DNA of 64,000 nucleotides from Flavobacterium saccharophilum. GTDB lineage: Bacteria > Bacteroidota > Bacteroidia > Flavobacteriales > Flavobacteriaceae. The first letter of the stretch is position 1. Each line of letters opens with the position of its first letter. The stretch lies in the NCBI RefSeq assembly GCF_900142735.1, contig NZ_FRBY01000001.1, positions 248,001-312,000 on the forward strand, in the 5' to 3' direction. The notes beneath the pieces are model-generated. The model was given only the letters and a program-made list of their open reading frames with translations. It did no database searches and was not told where the DNA came from. Both the position numbers and the translations under genes were made by a program. This document shows positions 55,898-64,000 of this stretch, in pieces.

Positions 55898-56288
55898 ACT
55901 GTGGCATTTTAATAATTAAAAAATCAGATTCAAACTCAATGAAAATCATTTCAAAATTTTTAAATACCCCATTTTGAACAGAATGTAAACAAGCTCTTCA
56001 AGCACATACAACACACGAAGAGAATCTAAATTTCTTCTGTCATTAAACGCGGTATTCAAATTAACAATCTGTATTTTAGGCGGGTAAAAAACTAAAATCT
56101 CTATTTAGTTTTTAATGTAAAAGATGTAAAAAGATGCAGTATAACGGGCTTTTATGTGTTTTATCGAAAGAAAACAACAACAAGGTACGATTTTATTTAC
56201 AACCTCTCCAAATAATTTTACTGAAAAACAGCACTTTAACATTTTCAAATACGAACTGGTGATAAAAAAATAGTTATTAGACATAAAA
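55898..56288. other. AT-rich gap upstream of paralog A
   Basis: No coding region, RNA gene or repeat is evident. It should contain the promoter of the 1189-aa gene, but I found no convincing -7 box. Confidence 0.5.
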
Positions 56289-56318
56289 AAAACCCATTCC
56301 TTTTATAGAATGGGTTTT
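56289..56318 (-). terminator. Terminator of paralog B
   Basis: AAAACCCATTC (56289-56299) pairs with GAATGGGTTTT (56308-56318); the minus strand continues in a T-run. It isolates paralog B from paralog A. Confidence 0.9.
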
Positions 56319-56339
56319 CACTTTTTTTATTTTTAGTGT

Positions 56340-59285
56340 CTAGAAAACGATCTTGATTGTAGATGCTACATCATTTTCAAGCGATACTTTTATTAATAGT
56401 ACTTGACTTCCAGACTGGATATTGGCTATCTGTAACTCTGTAGAATCTATCTTATCTTTACTGTAGATAACTTTTCCTGTAAGATCAAAAATAGTTATTA
56501 CATTAATTATTTCTTTCGTTGATGTCACTTTGATAACTTTATCTTTTGTTGAAACCAAAACAGCTTGTTCCGAATCTTGAAATTCCTCATTTCCTAAAGT
56601 TTCACCAACATAACGCAAAACAAAACGATCGTTAAAAGTTCCAATAGTCGTTGTGAATTTATAATCACTACTTCTTAAATCATGAAGCATGTTATTTGCT
56701 TTATCTTCCAGATAAATAGGATGTGTATCTAAATCTCCACTAGCATGATCAATAGAAATCACAAACTCACCCGCAATTGTTGACTTATAGCCAAGCGGTA
56801 CAATATCGGTCTCTTCAAAAGGCAAAGCGCGCCCCTGAACTATTAATTTTTGATCGGTATTAATGCTATAAAAATCAACATACTTATTTCCATTTATTGT
56901 AAGTCCGTCGTAATTATCGTCCCACGAATTTGTTGCTCCTTCAAGATAACCAACTAATAATTGTTTAAAAGCTCCTTCAGCATTACTCAAATTAAGCCAA
57001 ACTTTATGTGACTCAGTGTTTTCCTTTTGAGTAGCAACCGATTTAAAGAACTGAGCATTACTACCACGAACCCGCATTGAATTGGTGAAAACCGCACTAA
57101 GATTCGTTTTTGATTTGGCAAAAAAGGATTGACCCGCTGCTATGTATCCTGATGGGGGATCTTGATTAGGACTAGTTGTGGCGCCCGCGCTAGAAAGATG
57201 TCCAACATCGACACTACCGGTTAAGTTATAAATCGCATAATCATCAGTTGTATACTGATAGGTCTTATCGCCGGGAAGAACTTTTGCCGGAGGAGTATTG
57301 TGGGTCCAAAAATATAATGTTCCATATACATTATTCTGGTTATCACGAATAAAATAATCAGCGTAGATTGCCGACGGATAAGGATTACCAAGCAAACTTG
57401 ATCTTTCAGCCGCAATTAGAGGAACAGTAACTGGTCCATTATTAGGAACACCAGTAAAAGAGCCACTATACACTAAAGGCTGATATATATCCCAATATTG
57501 CGGTGCCCGAATAATATATCCAACCCCTTTTACCATCTCTGCTGCACCATTATAAATAATAATCCACCCCGTCGTTGGATTGTATTTATAGTATTTATCT
57601 CCTAAAGTATCTGGAGAAAGATCTTTTAACATAAAAGCAGGTGTGCGGGTAACTGGTGACGACCAACAGGTAAAATCATAACGACGAACCGGTGTTGTAT
57701 TACGTTTGTAAATAATATTTCCAGTATTAGCGACATTGTTAAGCTGCACTAAACTTGCATTATTTTCAAATGTTAATTTCGCCCCTGCAGCAGACTCCAC
57801 TACCAGCTGGTTTTCAACATACAATGTATGTCCAGCATTTATAGTTACCAATTTTCCGGCATTTACTTTGCAGGAACAACTTGCCAAATCACCTGTAGAT
57901 TGATAATCAGCAGCAAATTCTATGCTTTCAGTCCCGTCGCTAGAAGGGTCACTACCTTTTGACCATCCAAAGGTGGGGCCGGAGCCGGGGCCTCGCCAGA
58001 TATTTGTTTCTGCTGTTTTAACCACAACACCATTTATTGAAACCGGACAGTAATCTCCAAATTCTATAGAAAAATTATAGGTTCCTGGAATTAAATTTGA
58101 GATTGTATATGTAGTTGGATCTGCACCACCACCTCCAGTATATGTTTGTAACACGGTACCAGTCTGATGAATAACCCAATTTGGTATTGCTGTAGTTGTT
58201 GTTGGTAAATTTCTCAATACAACAGTCCCTGTCGATGAAACACAAGTAGCACCAATATTACTAAAAACACTTGGCACTGCAAGTATAGGTCTCATCGTTA
58301 CTGTAATTGGGGCAGATTCAAGACTTTCACAGCCCAATGCATTTTTTACGATAACACTATAATCATCTGATGATGTCACAACTATACTTTGTGTTGTCTG
58401 ACCATTTGACCATGCATAACTCGAACCAGCACTTGATGTTAAAGTAACACTACCTCCGTCACAAAATGTTGTTGGACCGCTTGCAGTAATACTAGCAACT
58501 GGTTTTGCGTTAACGGTCGCAAAAATAGTTTTACTACTAGTATAACTTACCCCTCCGTAAGTAGTTGTATAAGTTAGATTTGCCTCGTAAATTCCTGCGA
58601 CAGCATTTGCAAAAGACACTACATTTTGACTATTAAGGTAGGGTTCAAAAGATGCCGTTCCAGGAGGTTTTATAGACCAATCCCACTTCAATCCAGTCCC
58701 ATCAACACCTATCTTCGCTGCTGTAAAATTAAGGGTATTGCCTTCACAAATCGGTGCGTCACTAGTAGGGTTAGACTGTATAGTTCCGCCTAATTCATTG
58801 AGTTGTTCAAAAGTATAAGTGGCATTATTTCCATTTCCACTTCCAACACAAACGGCAAATTTTAACGAACCAATGTACAAAGCAACATTATTAGAGCAAC
58901 CTCCTGACTCATCAATTTTTCCCGAAGGTTTATTAATAAATAAGGTCGTTCCTTCCGGAAATCTTATGTCACTTTGATTTGATGAAAAACCAAGTGTACC
59001 ATTAATAATTATAGCAAGAGTATTCCCTGCTGATGTTGTTACAGTTCGATCACCAGAAACAAGTAATGTTCCATTTATTGTTATAGATTTTGCTGAAACA
59101 TTTGAATTAATAGTAATAGTCGATCCGGAGGCTATAATAACATCATCATCTGGGCCAGGCACAACATTACCAACCCAAGATGAGGCGGAAGACCAATTCC
59201 CTGTTCCTGTACTTGTAATAGTGGCCCCATTAGCAAATCCAAAACAAAATAACATCGAAAAAATGATAAGTAATTTTTTGTCCAT
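56340..59285 (-). CDS. Large T9SS cargo protein with beta-helix and PKD/Ig-like head, paralog B
   Basis: A 981-aa exported protein with a clear Sec signal (to ANG20). The head starts with a beta-solenoid-like segment (NWSSASSWVGNVVPGPDDDVII, residues 29-130), then Ig/PKD-like domains (about 175-335, e.g. AGSSYAWSNGQTTQS) and a segment shared with paralog A (about 336-425). From W430 onward comes the common C-terminal module (RRYDFTCWSSPV, LLGNPYPSAIYAD, TLYFWTHNT, HKVWLNLSN, GTFNDRFVLRY), ending in a T9SS sorting domain. It has its own terminator and a candidate -7 box at 59456-59463. Likely cell-surface or secreted; function unknown. Confidence 0.85.
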   Translation of the reverse strand: MDKKLLIIFSMLFCFGFANGATITSTGTGNWSSASSWVGNVVPGPDDDVIIASGSTITINSNVSAKSITINGTLLVSGDRTVTTSAGNTLAIIINGTLGFSSNQSDIRFPEGTTLFINKPSGKIDESGGCSNNVALYIGSLKFAVCVGSGNGNNATYTFEQLNELGGTIQSNPTSDAPICEGNTLNFTAAKIGVDGTGLKWDWSIKPPGTASFEPYLNSQNVVSFANAVAGIYEANLTYTTTYGGVSYTSSKTIFATVNAKPVASITASGPTTFCDGGSVTLTSSAGSSYAWSNGQTTQSIVVTSSDDYSVIVKNALGCESLESAPITVTMRPILAVPSVFSNIGATCVSSTGTVVLRNLPTTTTAIPNWVIHQTGTVLQTYTGGGGADPTTYTISNLIPGTYNFSIEFGDYCPVSINGVVVKTAETNIWRGPGSGPTFGWSKGSDPSSDGTESIEFAADYQSTGDLASCSCKVNAGKLVTINAGHTLYVENQLVVESAAGAKLTFENNASLVQLNNVANTGNIIYKRNTTPVRRYDFTCWSSPVTRTPAFMLKDLSPDTLGDKYYKYNPTTGWIIIYNGAAEMVKGVGYIIRAPQYWDIYQPLVYSGSFTGVPNNGPVTVPLIAAERSSLLGNPYPSAIYADYFIRDNQNNVYGTLYFWTHNTPPAKVLPGDKTYQYTTDDYAIYNLTGSVDVGHLSSAGATTSPNQDPPSGYIAAGQSFFAKSKTNLSAVFTNSMRVRGSNAQFFKSVATQKENTESHKVWLNLSNAEGAFKQLLVGYLEGATNSWDDNYDGLTINGNKYVDFYSINTDQKLIVQGRALPFEETDIVPLGYKSTIAGEFVISIDHASGDLDTHPIYLEDKANNMLHDLRSSDYKFTTTIGTFNDRFVLRYVGETLGNEEFQDSEQAVLVSTKDKVIKVTSTKEIINVITIFDLTGKVIYSKDKIDSTELQIANIQSGSQVLLIKVSLENDVASTIKIVF

Positions 59286-59710
59286 TTTATGTGCTTTTTA
59301 AATTTAACAATAGATTTTTTAAGCAAATTATTTTCAAAAAAAAGCGCTTAAAAAAACGGCTTTTTTCGAGTTGCATTTCATCGATTTTTCAAGTTGCTTT
59401 TACAGCCCCATTTTATCGCTAAAACGCCTTAAACAATGTACAATTTCCATCTAACCAAATCTAAATCAAGCCCTTAAATTTCGGCTAAAAAACGGCGATT
59501 TTATTATTCTAAGTTATTTCTCATAAAAAAAAATTTTTTATGTAATTCATCATTTAAAAAATGCAACTCATCTGATAAAGCAAATACACTTTTTTAAGTT
59601 ATTAATCAAAAAATATGATGATTTGAAAAAAAATTATGTTAAAATTAATTTTAACACGAAAAAAAACGTCAGCAAAAGCAAACTGAGCTAAAATTTGTTT
59701 CAAAAAAAAA
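59286..59710. other. AT-rich gap upstream of paralog B
   Basis: Very AT-rich, with no gene visible. On the minus strand TAGATTTG at 59456-59463 is a possible -7 box for paralog B, which would give a leader of about 160 bases. Confidence 0.4.
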
Positions 59711-59738
59711 CCATGCCTTTTATCGATAAAAGGCATGG
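59711..59738 (-). terminator. Terminator of paralog C
   Basis: A perfect 28-base palindrome (14-base arms, no spacer: CCATGCCTTTTATC and its complement) followed on the minus strand by nine T, 20 bases past the paralog C stop. Confidence 0.92.
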
Positions 59739-59758
59739 ATAATTAAAGAAAAAACCTA

Positions 59759-62700
59759 CTAAATAAAAATTTTAAATGTTTTACTACTTCCCTTTTCTAA
59801 TGTTATTTTGATCATTAAAACTTGATTTTTTACAGGGAAATTTTGAATAGAAAATTTACTGTTTTTAATGTCGTTTTTATTGTAAATCTGCTTCCCTGAA
59901 AGATCAAAAATCACGATATTTTTTATGTCATTATTAGTGCTATCAAAAAAGATATTTTGTTTGTTTACCGACACTAAAATTTGATCCTTTTGACCTTCAA
60001 AATTTTGCATTTTTAAACTGCTGTCAACAAAACGCAACACAAAACGATCATCAAACGTTCCTTTTCCTGTACTAAAAAAGTAAGGTCCATCTTTTAGATT
60101 ATATATTATTTTTAACTCCTTATCTTCTATGAAAAAATCTCTTGGAGTTGAAAACACACCATCGGCATGATCTATACTAATATTAAAATCTCCTTCTACA
60201 GTAGTGGTATAACCTATTGGAATTGAATCTGTGTCATCAAAAGGCAATGACCTTCCCTGAATTACTAATTTTCTCTTTTCATTAATACTATAAAAATCAG
60301 CAAACTTATTACCATTGATAGATTCTGCATCAAAATCTTCATCATAAAAATCTGTTGCACCGGTTATATATCCTACGAGTATTTGTTTAAAAATACCATC
60401 TTCATTTTTTAGGTTTAACCAGACACGATGCTTCTCCACTTCATCAACCTCTTTACTTTTCTCATTTCTACCGGGTTTAAAAAAAGCTAAACTTTTATAA
60501 TTCAAACGCATATTATCATTAAAGTCTACGGTTCCGCTCCCTTTACTAGTAACAAAAAAAGCTTGTCCTGAAGCAATTGTTTTATCCGGAATATTTTCAT
60601 TAATCCCAGTAGAAAAAGCGCCGCGAGTCCCTACACCGCCAAGCAGATTGTAGACCGCATAATCATCAGTATTATACTTGCGATCTGTAACGGGAGTATT
60701 ATGGGTCCAGAAATACAATGTTCCTTTAATTTTTGAGGCATTCTTTTTTAGAAAAGCATCTGCATTTAAAGTGCTGGGATAAGGATTTCCAACTAAACTA
60801 AGATGACCATCATCCCCTAAATCAGCTTCAATTTTGCCATTGTTTGGAATTCCCTTAAAAGTTGATTCATAAACAGTTGGATCAGTAATAGAGAAGTATT
60901 GGGGGCCTCTAATGATATATCCTTTTCCGGGAATCATAACATTAGAAGGATTTTCGAGCTGCCAACTTTTAATCCGACAATCGTAAGAATAATATTTATC
61001 AGACAACGTATTTGGGGAAACGTCAACTAGTTTTTGAAACTCAACAGGTGCTGACCAACAGGTATAATCATAGCGTAGGATAGGTGACGTTTTTCTTTTA
61101 AGATTGATTACTCCCGTATTAACCATATCATCATCGGATTGATACAGATTTGCTGAATCTTCCAAAATTAGGGTGCCCTGACCGAAATAAGAGAATTCAA
61201 TTTCTAAAGTATGACCACTTAAAAGAGTTACCACTTTTCCTTCCTCAATTGAACAACTGCAAACATTTGCAGTTGTTAAAGAAGGATAATTCTCTTTAAA
61301 GGTAACTTCCTTTCCTCCAGAAGGAAGACCATTTGACCAACTGAATCCATCCCAAAAAGTTGAATCTAAACAAAGTTTCAATCTTGCGGCTCTATGTTTG
61401 GATATTCCCGATATAGAATTAAAATCACCACCAATCATTAAACGATAATTGGCAGTAAATTCCATCGTATAAAGTTTACTGTTAAGACGGGCATCAAAAG
61501 AAGGATCAAAATCACCGGACTTCAACAAGCGAATTAATCGCATCGCAATATTATTTCTATACGTACCGGAGAAGGTACCTCCCACGATGATACGGCCATC
61601 GGGCTGGATCAAAATGCTTCGAACATCTCCTTTACTAAACCCGGAGCCTGATTGGAAAGTGGAATCCAGACTACCATCAGCATTTAATCGGACTATTCTT
61701 TTTTGCGCGGTTCCGTTATAATTTACGAAATTTCCGCCCAGGATTATCTTTCCATCCGACTGTAATGCTATCGTGTAGATGTACTTGTCAAAACCATTGC
61801 CGATATTAAATGCCGGATCAATACTACCATCAGCATTTAATCGAACTAGACGGGAAACCATTTTTCCATTAAAACTGGAGAAATGTCCGCCGACCAAAAT
61901 TTTATTATCAGGTTGAATCAAAACGGTCTCGATAATAGCATCGGCTCCGAGACCAACATCAAAACTTAAATCGGGCAAACCATTTGGAAGCAATCGGATT
62001 AATCTTCCGGAAGGAATATCATTATAACGCGTAAAATTCCCTCCAACTATTATTTTATTGTCTGATTGAACAGCCAGCGCATACACCTGACTATTAAAAC
62101 CTGTACCAACAGTAAAGGTTTCATCAATATTTCCATCAGGAGAAATTCGCACGATCCTGTTGATCAGTGTTTCGTTGTATTTTGTAAAATTTCCTCCGCA
62201 AATGATTTTTCCATCTGACTGTATTACGGCATTTTTTATAAGGTTATTGGCTCCGGATTGCTGCGTATTAAAACCAGTATCTAATGATCCGTCTTCTAAA
62301 AGACAGGCAATTCTGGAAATGAAAACGCCATTGAATTTTTTAAAATTGCCAAAAACCATTGTTTTTTTGTTTTCTAATGGCAATACTTTTAAAACGGAGT
62401 TATCAAAACCAACTCCGGCGGATAAATACCCGGTATCATATTCTCCTTCCGAATTAATTTTAGCCAGCCTACCCTGATTTAATCCATCAAAAACCGAAAA
62501 CGAACCGCCAATATACCAGGAACCTTCTCTGTCGTTTTCTAGCGTATAAACAGAAGCAGTAGCAGGTCCTGATCCAAAATCAACATCTGTACTCAGAACC
62601 CCATTGGAATTCAAAAGACAAACTCTGTTGACATCGCCACCATTATAGTTGCCGCTAAAAGATCCTCCTACCATAATACTACCCAAACTATTCGTTTTAA

Positions 62701-63619
62701 TTGTCAGAACTGCTCCGTTACTAAAACCGGTACCGGGAAAAAAACTGTTATCAATACTGCCGTCGTAATTGATCCGAATAATTCTGTTGGCGACAATTCC
62801 ATTATAGTTTGTAAATTTCCCTCCCAGAATAATTTTCCCGTCTTGCTGGACCGCCACCGCACTTACATTATCATCAAAACCGATTCCACTATTAAAATCG
62901 TTATCAACACGACCATCAGAATTCAGACGCAAAATTCTATTGGCCGGAACTCCATTAAAAGCAGCGAAATTTCCGGTGAGCAAAATCTTTCCATCTGTCA
63001 GAACACTGGCATTCATAATATTTAGTATTGAACCAGATCCTGTTATAAAAGAAGTATCCAGATCGCCAGACGGTAGAATCCGGGCAATTCGGTTTACAGT
63101 GTTATTATTGTATTTAGTGAAGCTGCCAACAATAATAATTTTTCCATCGGGCTGCGAAGCAATTGCATAAACGATTCCTGTTGTCGCTCCAATTGAAGTA
63201 TTAAAAGAAACATCATACGAGCCATCTGAGTTTAATCGAACTAATCTTCCGCAACTTATTCCTTTAAAAGAACTGAAACTACCTCCAACAATTATTTTAC
63301 CATCTGACTGAACATAAGAGGCATAAATTTTACCATTGAAACCGGTTCCAATATTAAAACTCTCGTCTACGGTTCCGTCAGGTTTTAAACGAGCTAAGTA
63401 AGGAGATGGAATTCCATTGAGATTTAAGTATTCTCCTCCTACAATTAGATTTTGATCGTCCTGCAAAAATAGGGTTCGCACCGGGTTATCAAAACCATCT
63501 CCAATCGAGCCGTCATCAAAAGTATTAAAACTACTATCTACTTTTCCTTGTTGTGCATAAACTTTAGTCTTATCAACGAGACAAAGTAAAATCAGCGAAA
63601 AAAATATGTTTTTAATCAA
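59759..63619 (-). CDS. Large T9SS cargo protein with 14 delta-60 repeats, paralog C
   Basis: A 1286-aa exported protein with a TTG start (an in-frame stop lies just upstream and there is no nearby ATG) and a Sec signal ending at YAQ. Residues about 27-748 hold 14 repeats of roughly 52 residues of the delta-60 type (core QSDGKIIVGGNF.. YNG ..RIVRLNADGSLD), expected to form beta-propeller blades. From W756 the common C-terminal module follows (LRYDYTCWSAPV, LVGNPYPSTLNAD, TLYFWTHNT, HRVWLNLKN, GTFDDRFVLRF) with a T9SS sorting domain at the end (KTFKIFI). It has its own terminator. Surface display or secretion is likely; ligand unknown. Confidence 0.88.
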   Translation of the reverse strand: MIKNIFFSLILLCLVDKTKVYAQQGKVDSSFNTFDDGSIGDGFDNPVRTLFLQDDQNLIVGGEYLNLNGIPSPYLARLKPDGTVDESFNIGTGFNGKIYASYVQSDGKIIVGGSFSSFKGISCGRLVRLNSDGSYDVSFNTSIGATTGIVYAIASQPDGKIIIVGSFTKYNNNTVNRIARILPSGDLDTSFITGSGSILNIMNASVLTDGKILLTGNFAAFNGVPANRILRLNSDGRVDNDFNSGIGFDDNVSAVAVQQDGKIILGGKFTNYNGIVANRIIRINYDGSIDNSFFPGTGFSNGAVLTIKTNSLGSIMVGGSFSGNYNGGDVNRVCLLNSNGVLSTDVDFGSGPATASVYTLENDREGSWYIGGSFSVFDGLNQGRLAKINSEGEYDTGYLSAGVGFDNSVLKVLPLENKKTMVFGNFKKFNGVFISRIACLLEDGSLDTGFNTQQSGANNLIKNAVIQSDGKIICGGNFTKYNETLINRIVRISPDGNIDETFTVGTGFNSQVYALAVQSDNKIIVGGNFTRYNDIPSGRLIRLLPNGLPDLSFDVGLGADAIIETVLIQPDNKILVGGHFSSFNGKMVSRLVRLNADGSIDPAFNIGNGFDKYIYTIALQSDGKIILGGNFVNYNGTAQKRIVRLNADGSLDSTFQSGSGFSKGDVRSILIQPDGRIIVGGTFSGTYRNNIAMRLIRLLKSGDFDPSFDARLNSKLYTMEFTANYRLMIGGDFNSISGISKHRAARLKLCLDSTFWDGFSWSNGLPSGGKEVTFKENYPSLTTANVCSCSIEEGKVVTLLSGHTLEIEFSYFGQGTLILEDSANLYQSDDDMVNTGVINLKRKTSPILRYDYTCWSAPVEFQKLVDVSPNTLSDKYYSYDCRIKSWQLENPSNVMIPGKGYIIRGPQYFSITDPTVYESTFKGIPNNGKIEADLGDDGHLSLVGNPYPSTLNADAFLKKNASKIKGTLYFWTHNTPVTDRKYNTDDYAVYNLLGGVGTRGAFSTGINENIPDKTIASGQAFFVTSKGSGTVDFNDNMRLNYKSLAFFKPGRNEKSKEVDEVEKHRVWLNLKNEDGIFKQILVGYITGATDFYDEDFDAESINGNKFADFYSINEKRKLVIQGRSLPFDDTDSIPIGYTTTVEGDFNISIDHADGVFSTPRDFFIEDKELKIIYNLKDGPYFFSTGKGTFDDRFVLRFVDSSLKMQNFEGQKDQILVSVNKQNIFFDSTNNDIKNIVIFDLSGKQIYNKNDIKNSKFSIQNFPVKNQVLMIKITLEKGSSKTFKIFI

Positions 63620-63716
63620 AATAGAAAAATTTCAGGTTAATATTAGAAGAATACCCTGAAATTATACCGTTTTATAAAAATGGGCAATACCCACTTTTGG
63701 TGATATTTAAAAAAAA

Positions 63717-63742
63717 AGAGACGCACAAAAATGTGCATCTCT
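63717..63742 (-). terminator. Terminator of paralog D
   Basis: AGAGA-c-GCACA (63717-63727) pairs with TGTGC-a-TCTCT (63732-63742) with one mismatch; the minus strand continues in a T-run. Confidence 0.8.
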
Positions 63743-63771
63743 CTTTAAACTGTTGTTGTTTTTTTATTTAT

Positions 63772-64000
63772 CTATTGAAAAATAATTTTTCGAGTAGTTG
63801 TAAAACCATTTTCAAGTATCACTTTTACCAATAAAACCTGATTTGCTGCCTGTAGATTTGAGACCTGTAGCTCAGTTGAACTGATTTTCTTTTTATCATA
63901 AAGTAGTTTACCGTTTATATCAAAAATTGTAACTTCTTTTAGTGCTTCTTTAGCAGAGATAATTTTTATCGTTTTATCTTTTACAGAAACTAGAAGTCCG
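63772..64000 (-). CDS. T9SS cargo protein paralog D, C-terminal fragment
   Basis: Partial gene cut by the window end; only the last 75 or so residues are visible. They read LLVSVKDKTIKIISAKEA, then VTIFDINGKLLYDKKKIS, STELQVSNLQAANQVLLVK and TTTRKIIFQ. This is the same C-terminal T9SS sorting domain as in paralogs A-C, so a fourth family member probably continues beyond 64000. Its head and the rest of its common module are not visible. Confidence 0.85.
   Translation of the reverse strand, partial: GLLVSVKDKTIKIISAKEALKEVTIFDINGKLLYDKKKISSTELQVSNLQAANQVLLVKVILENGFTTTRKIIFQ

Noticed and set aside
55632..55919. Pro/Ala-rich plus-strand frame opposite paralog A
   Set aside because: It is the complement of the Gly-rich coding stretch (GGN codons read as NCC), not an independent gene.

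Overview
The window is AT-rich chromosomal DNA from a member of the Bacteroidota, most likely a Flavobacterium of the F. johnsoniae type. The support is a SusC/SusD polysaccharide utilisation locus (PUL), several proteins with type IX secretion (T9SS) C-terminal sorting domains, outer-membrane lipoprotein signals, and Bacteroidota promoters (-7 box TAnnTTTG) in front of many housekeeping genes. I see no tRNA, rRNA, insertion sequence, prophage or CRISPR array.

Layout. (1) 1-2805: pheS, two small conserved unknown genes and a cvpA-like gene. (2) 2806-31469: a large PUL. Reading on the minus strand from its promoter side it encodes SusC, SusD, a surface glycan-binding lipoprotein, GH2, GH31, GH97, GH3, GH39, GH3, a BACON-GH5 endoglucanase, a CE20/sialate-acetylesterase-like esterase and a GH95 fucosidase. 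Two tandem NUDIX-type (NrtR-like) regulators diverge from it on the plus strand. The combination endo-GH5 + GH31 + GH2 + GH3 + GH95 + acetylesterase points to acetylated fucogalacto-xyloglucan. The likely division of labour is that the GH5 lipoprotein cuts the backbone at the surface, SusCD and the binding protein import the oligosaccharides, and the esterase, fucosidase (GH95), galactosidase (GH2), xylosidase (GH31) and glucosidases (GH3) strip them. (3) 31634-38893: lepA, a CxxC membrane protein, a WYL regulator facing two dinB-like genes, pfkB and thiL. (4) 38980-43073: a TPR-lipoprotein histidine kinase with its response regulator, a tiny secreted repeat protein, and a LytTR regulator whose phospho-acceptor Asp is replaced by Glu. 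(5) 43273-52266: glyS, comF, a secreted metzincin protease, ribF, a membrane protein, bioB and a JmjC-like cupin. (6) 52328-64000: four consecutive minus-strand genes (the last cut by the window end) for large T9SS cargo proteins. The three complete ones share a C-terminal module of roughly 530-550 residues but carry unrelated N-terminal heads (Gly-rich, PKD/Ig-like, and a 14-repeat delta-60 beta-propeller); for the fourth only the C-terminal tip is visible.

The intergenic DNA is rich in short inverted and tandem repeats. Almost every wider gap inside the enzyme part of the PUL holds a different hairpin-forming element, and there is a 253-bp tandem duplication and a 72-bp triplicate. Most other genes end in clear rho-independent terminators, several usable in both directions.

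The observations I find most worth following are the head-swapping T9SS family, the twin catalytically degenerate NUDIX regulators with nearly identical DNA-binding halves but diverged sensor halves, the Glu-for-Asp LytTR regulator beside a small secreted repeat peptide, and the hairpins that punctuate the PUL.
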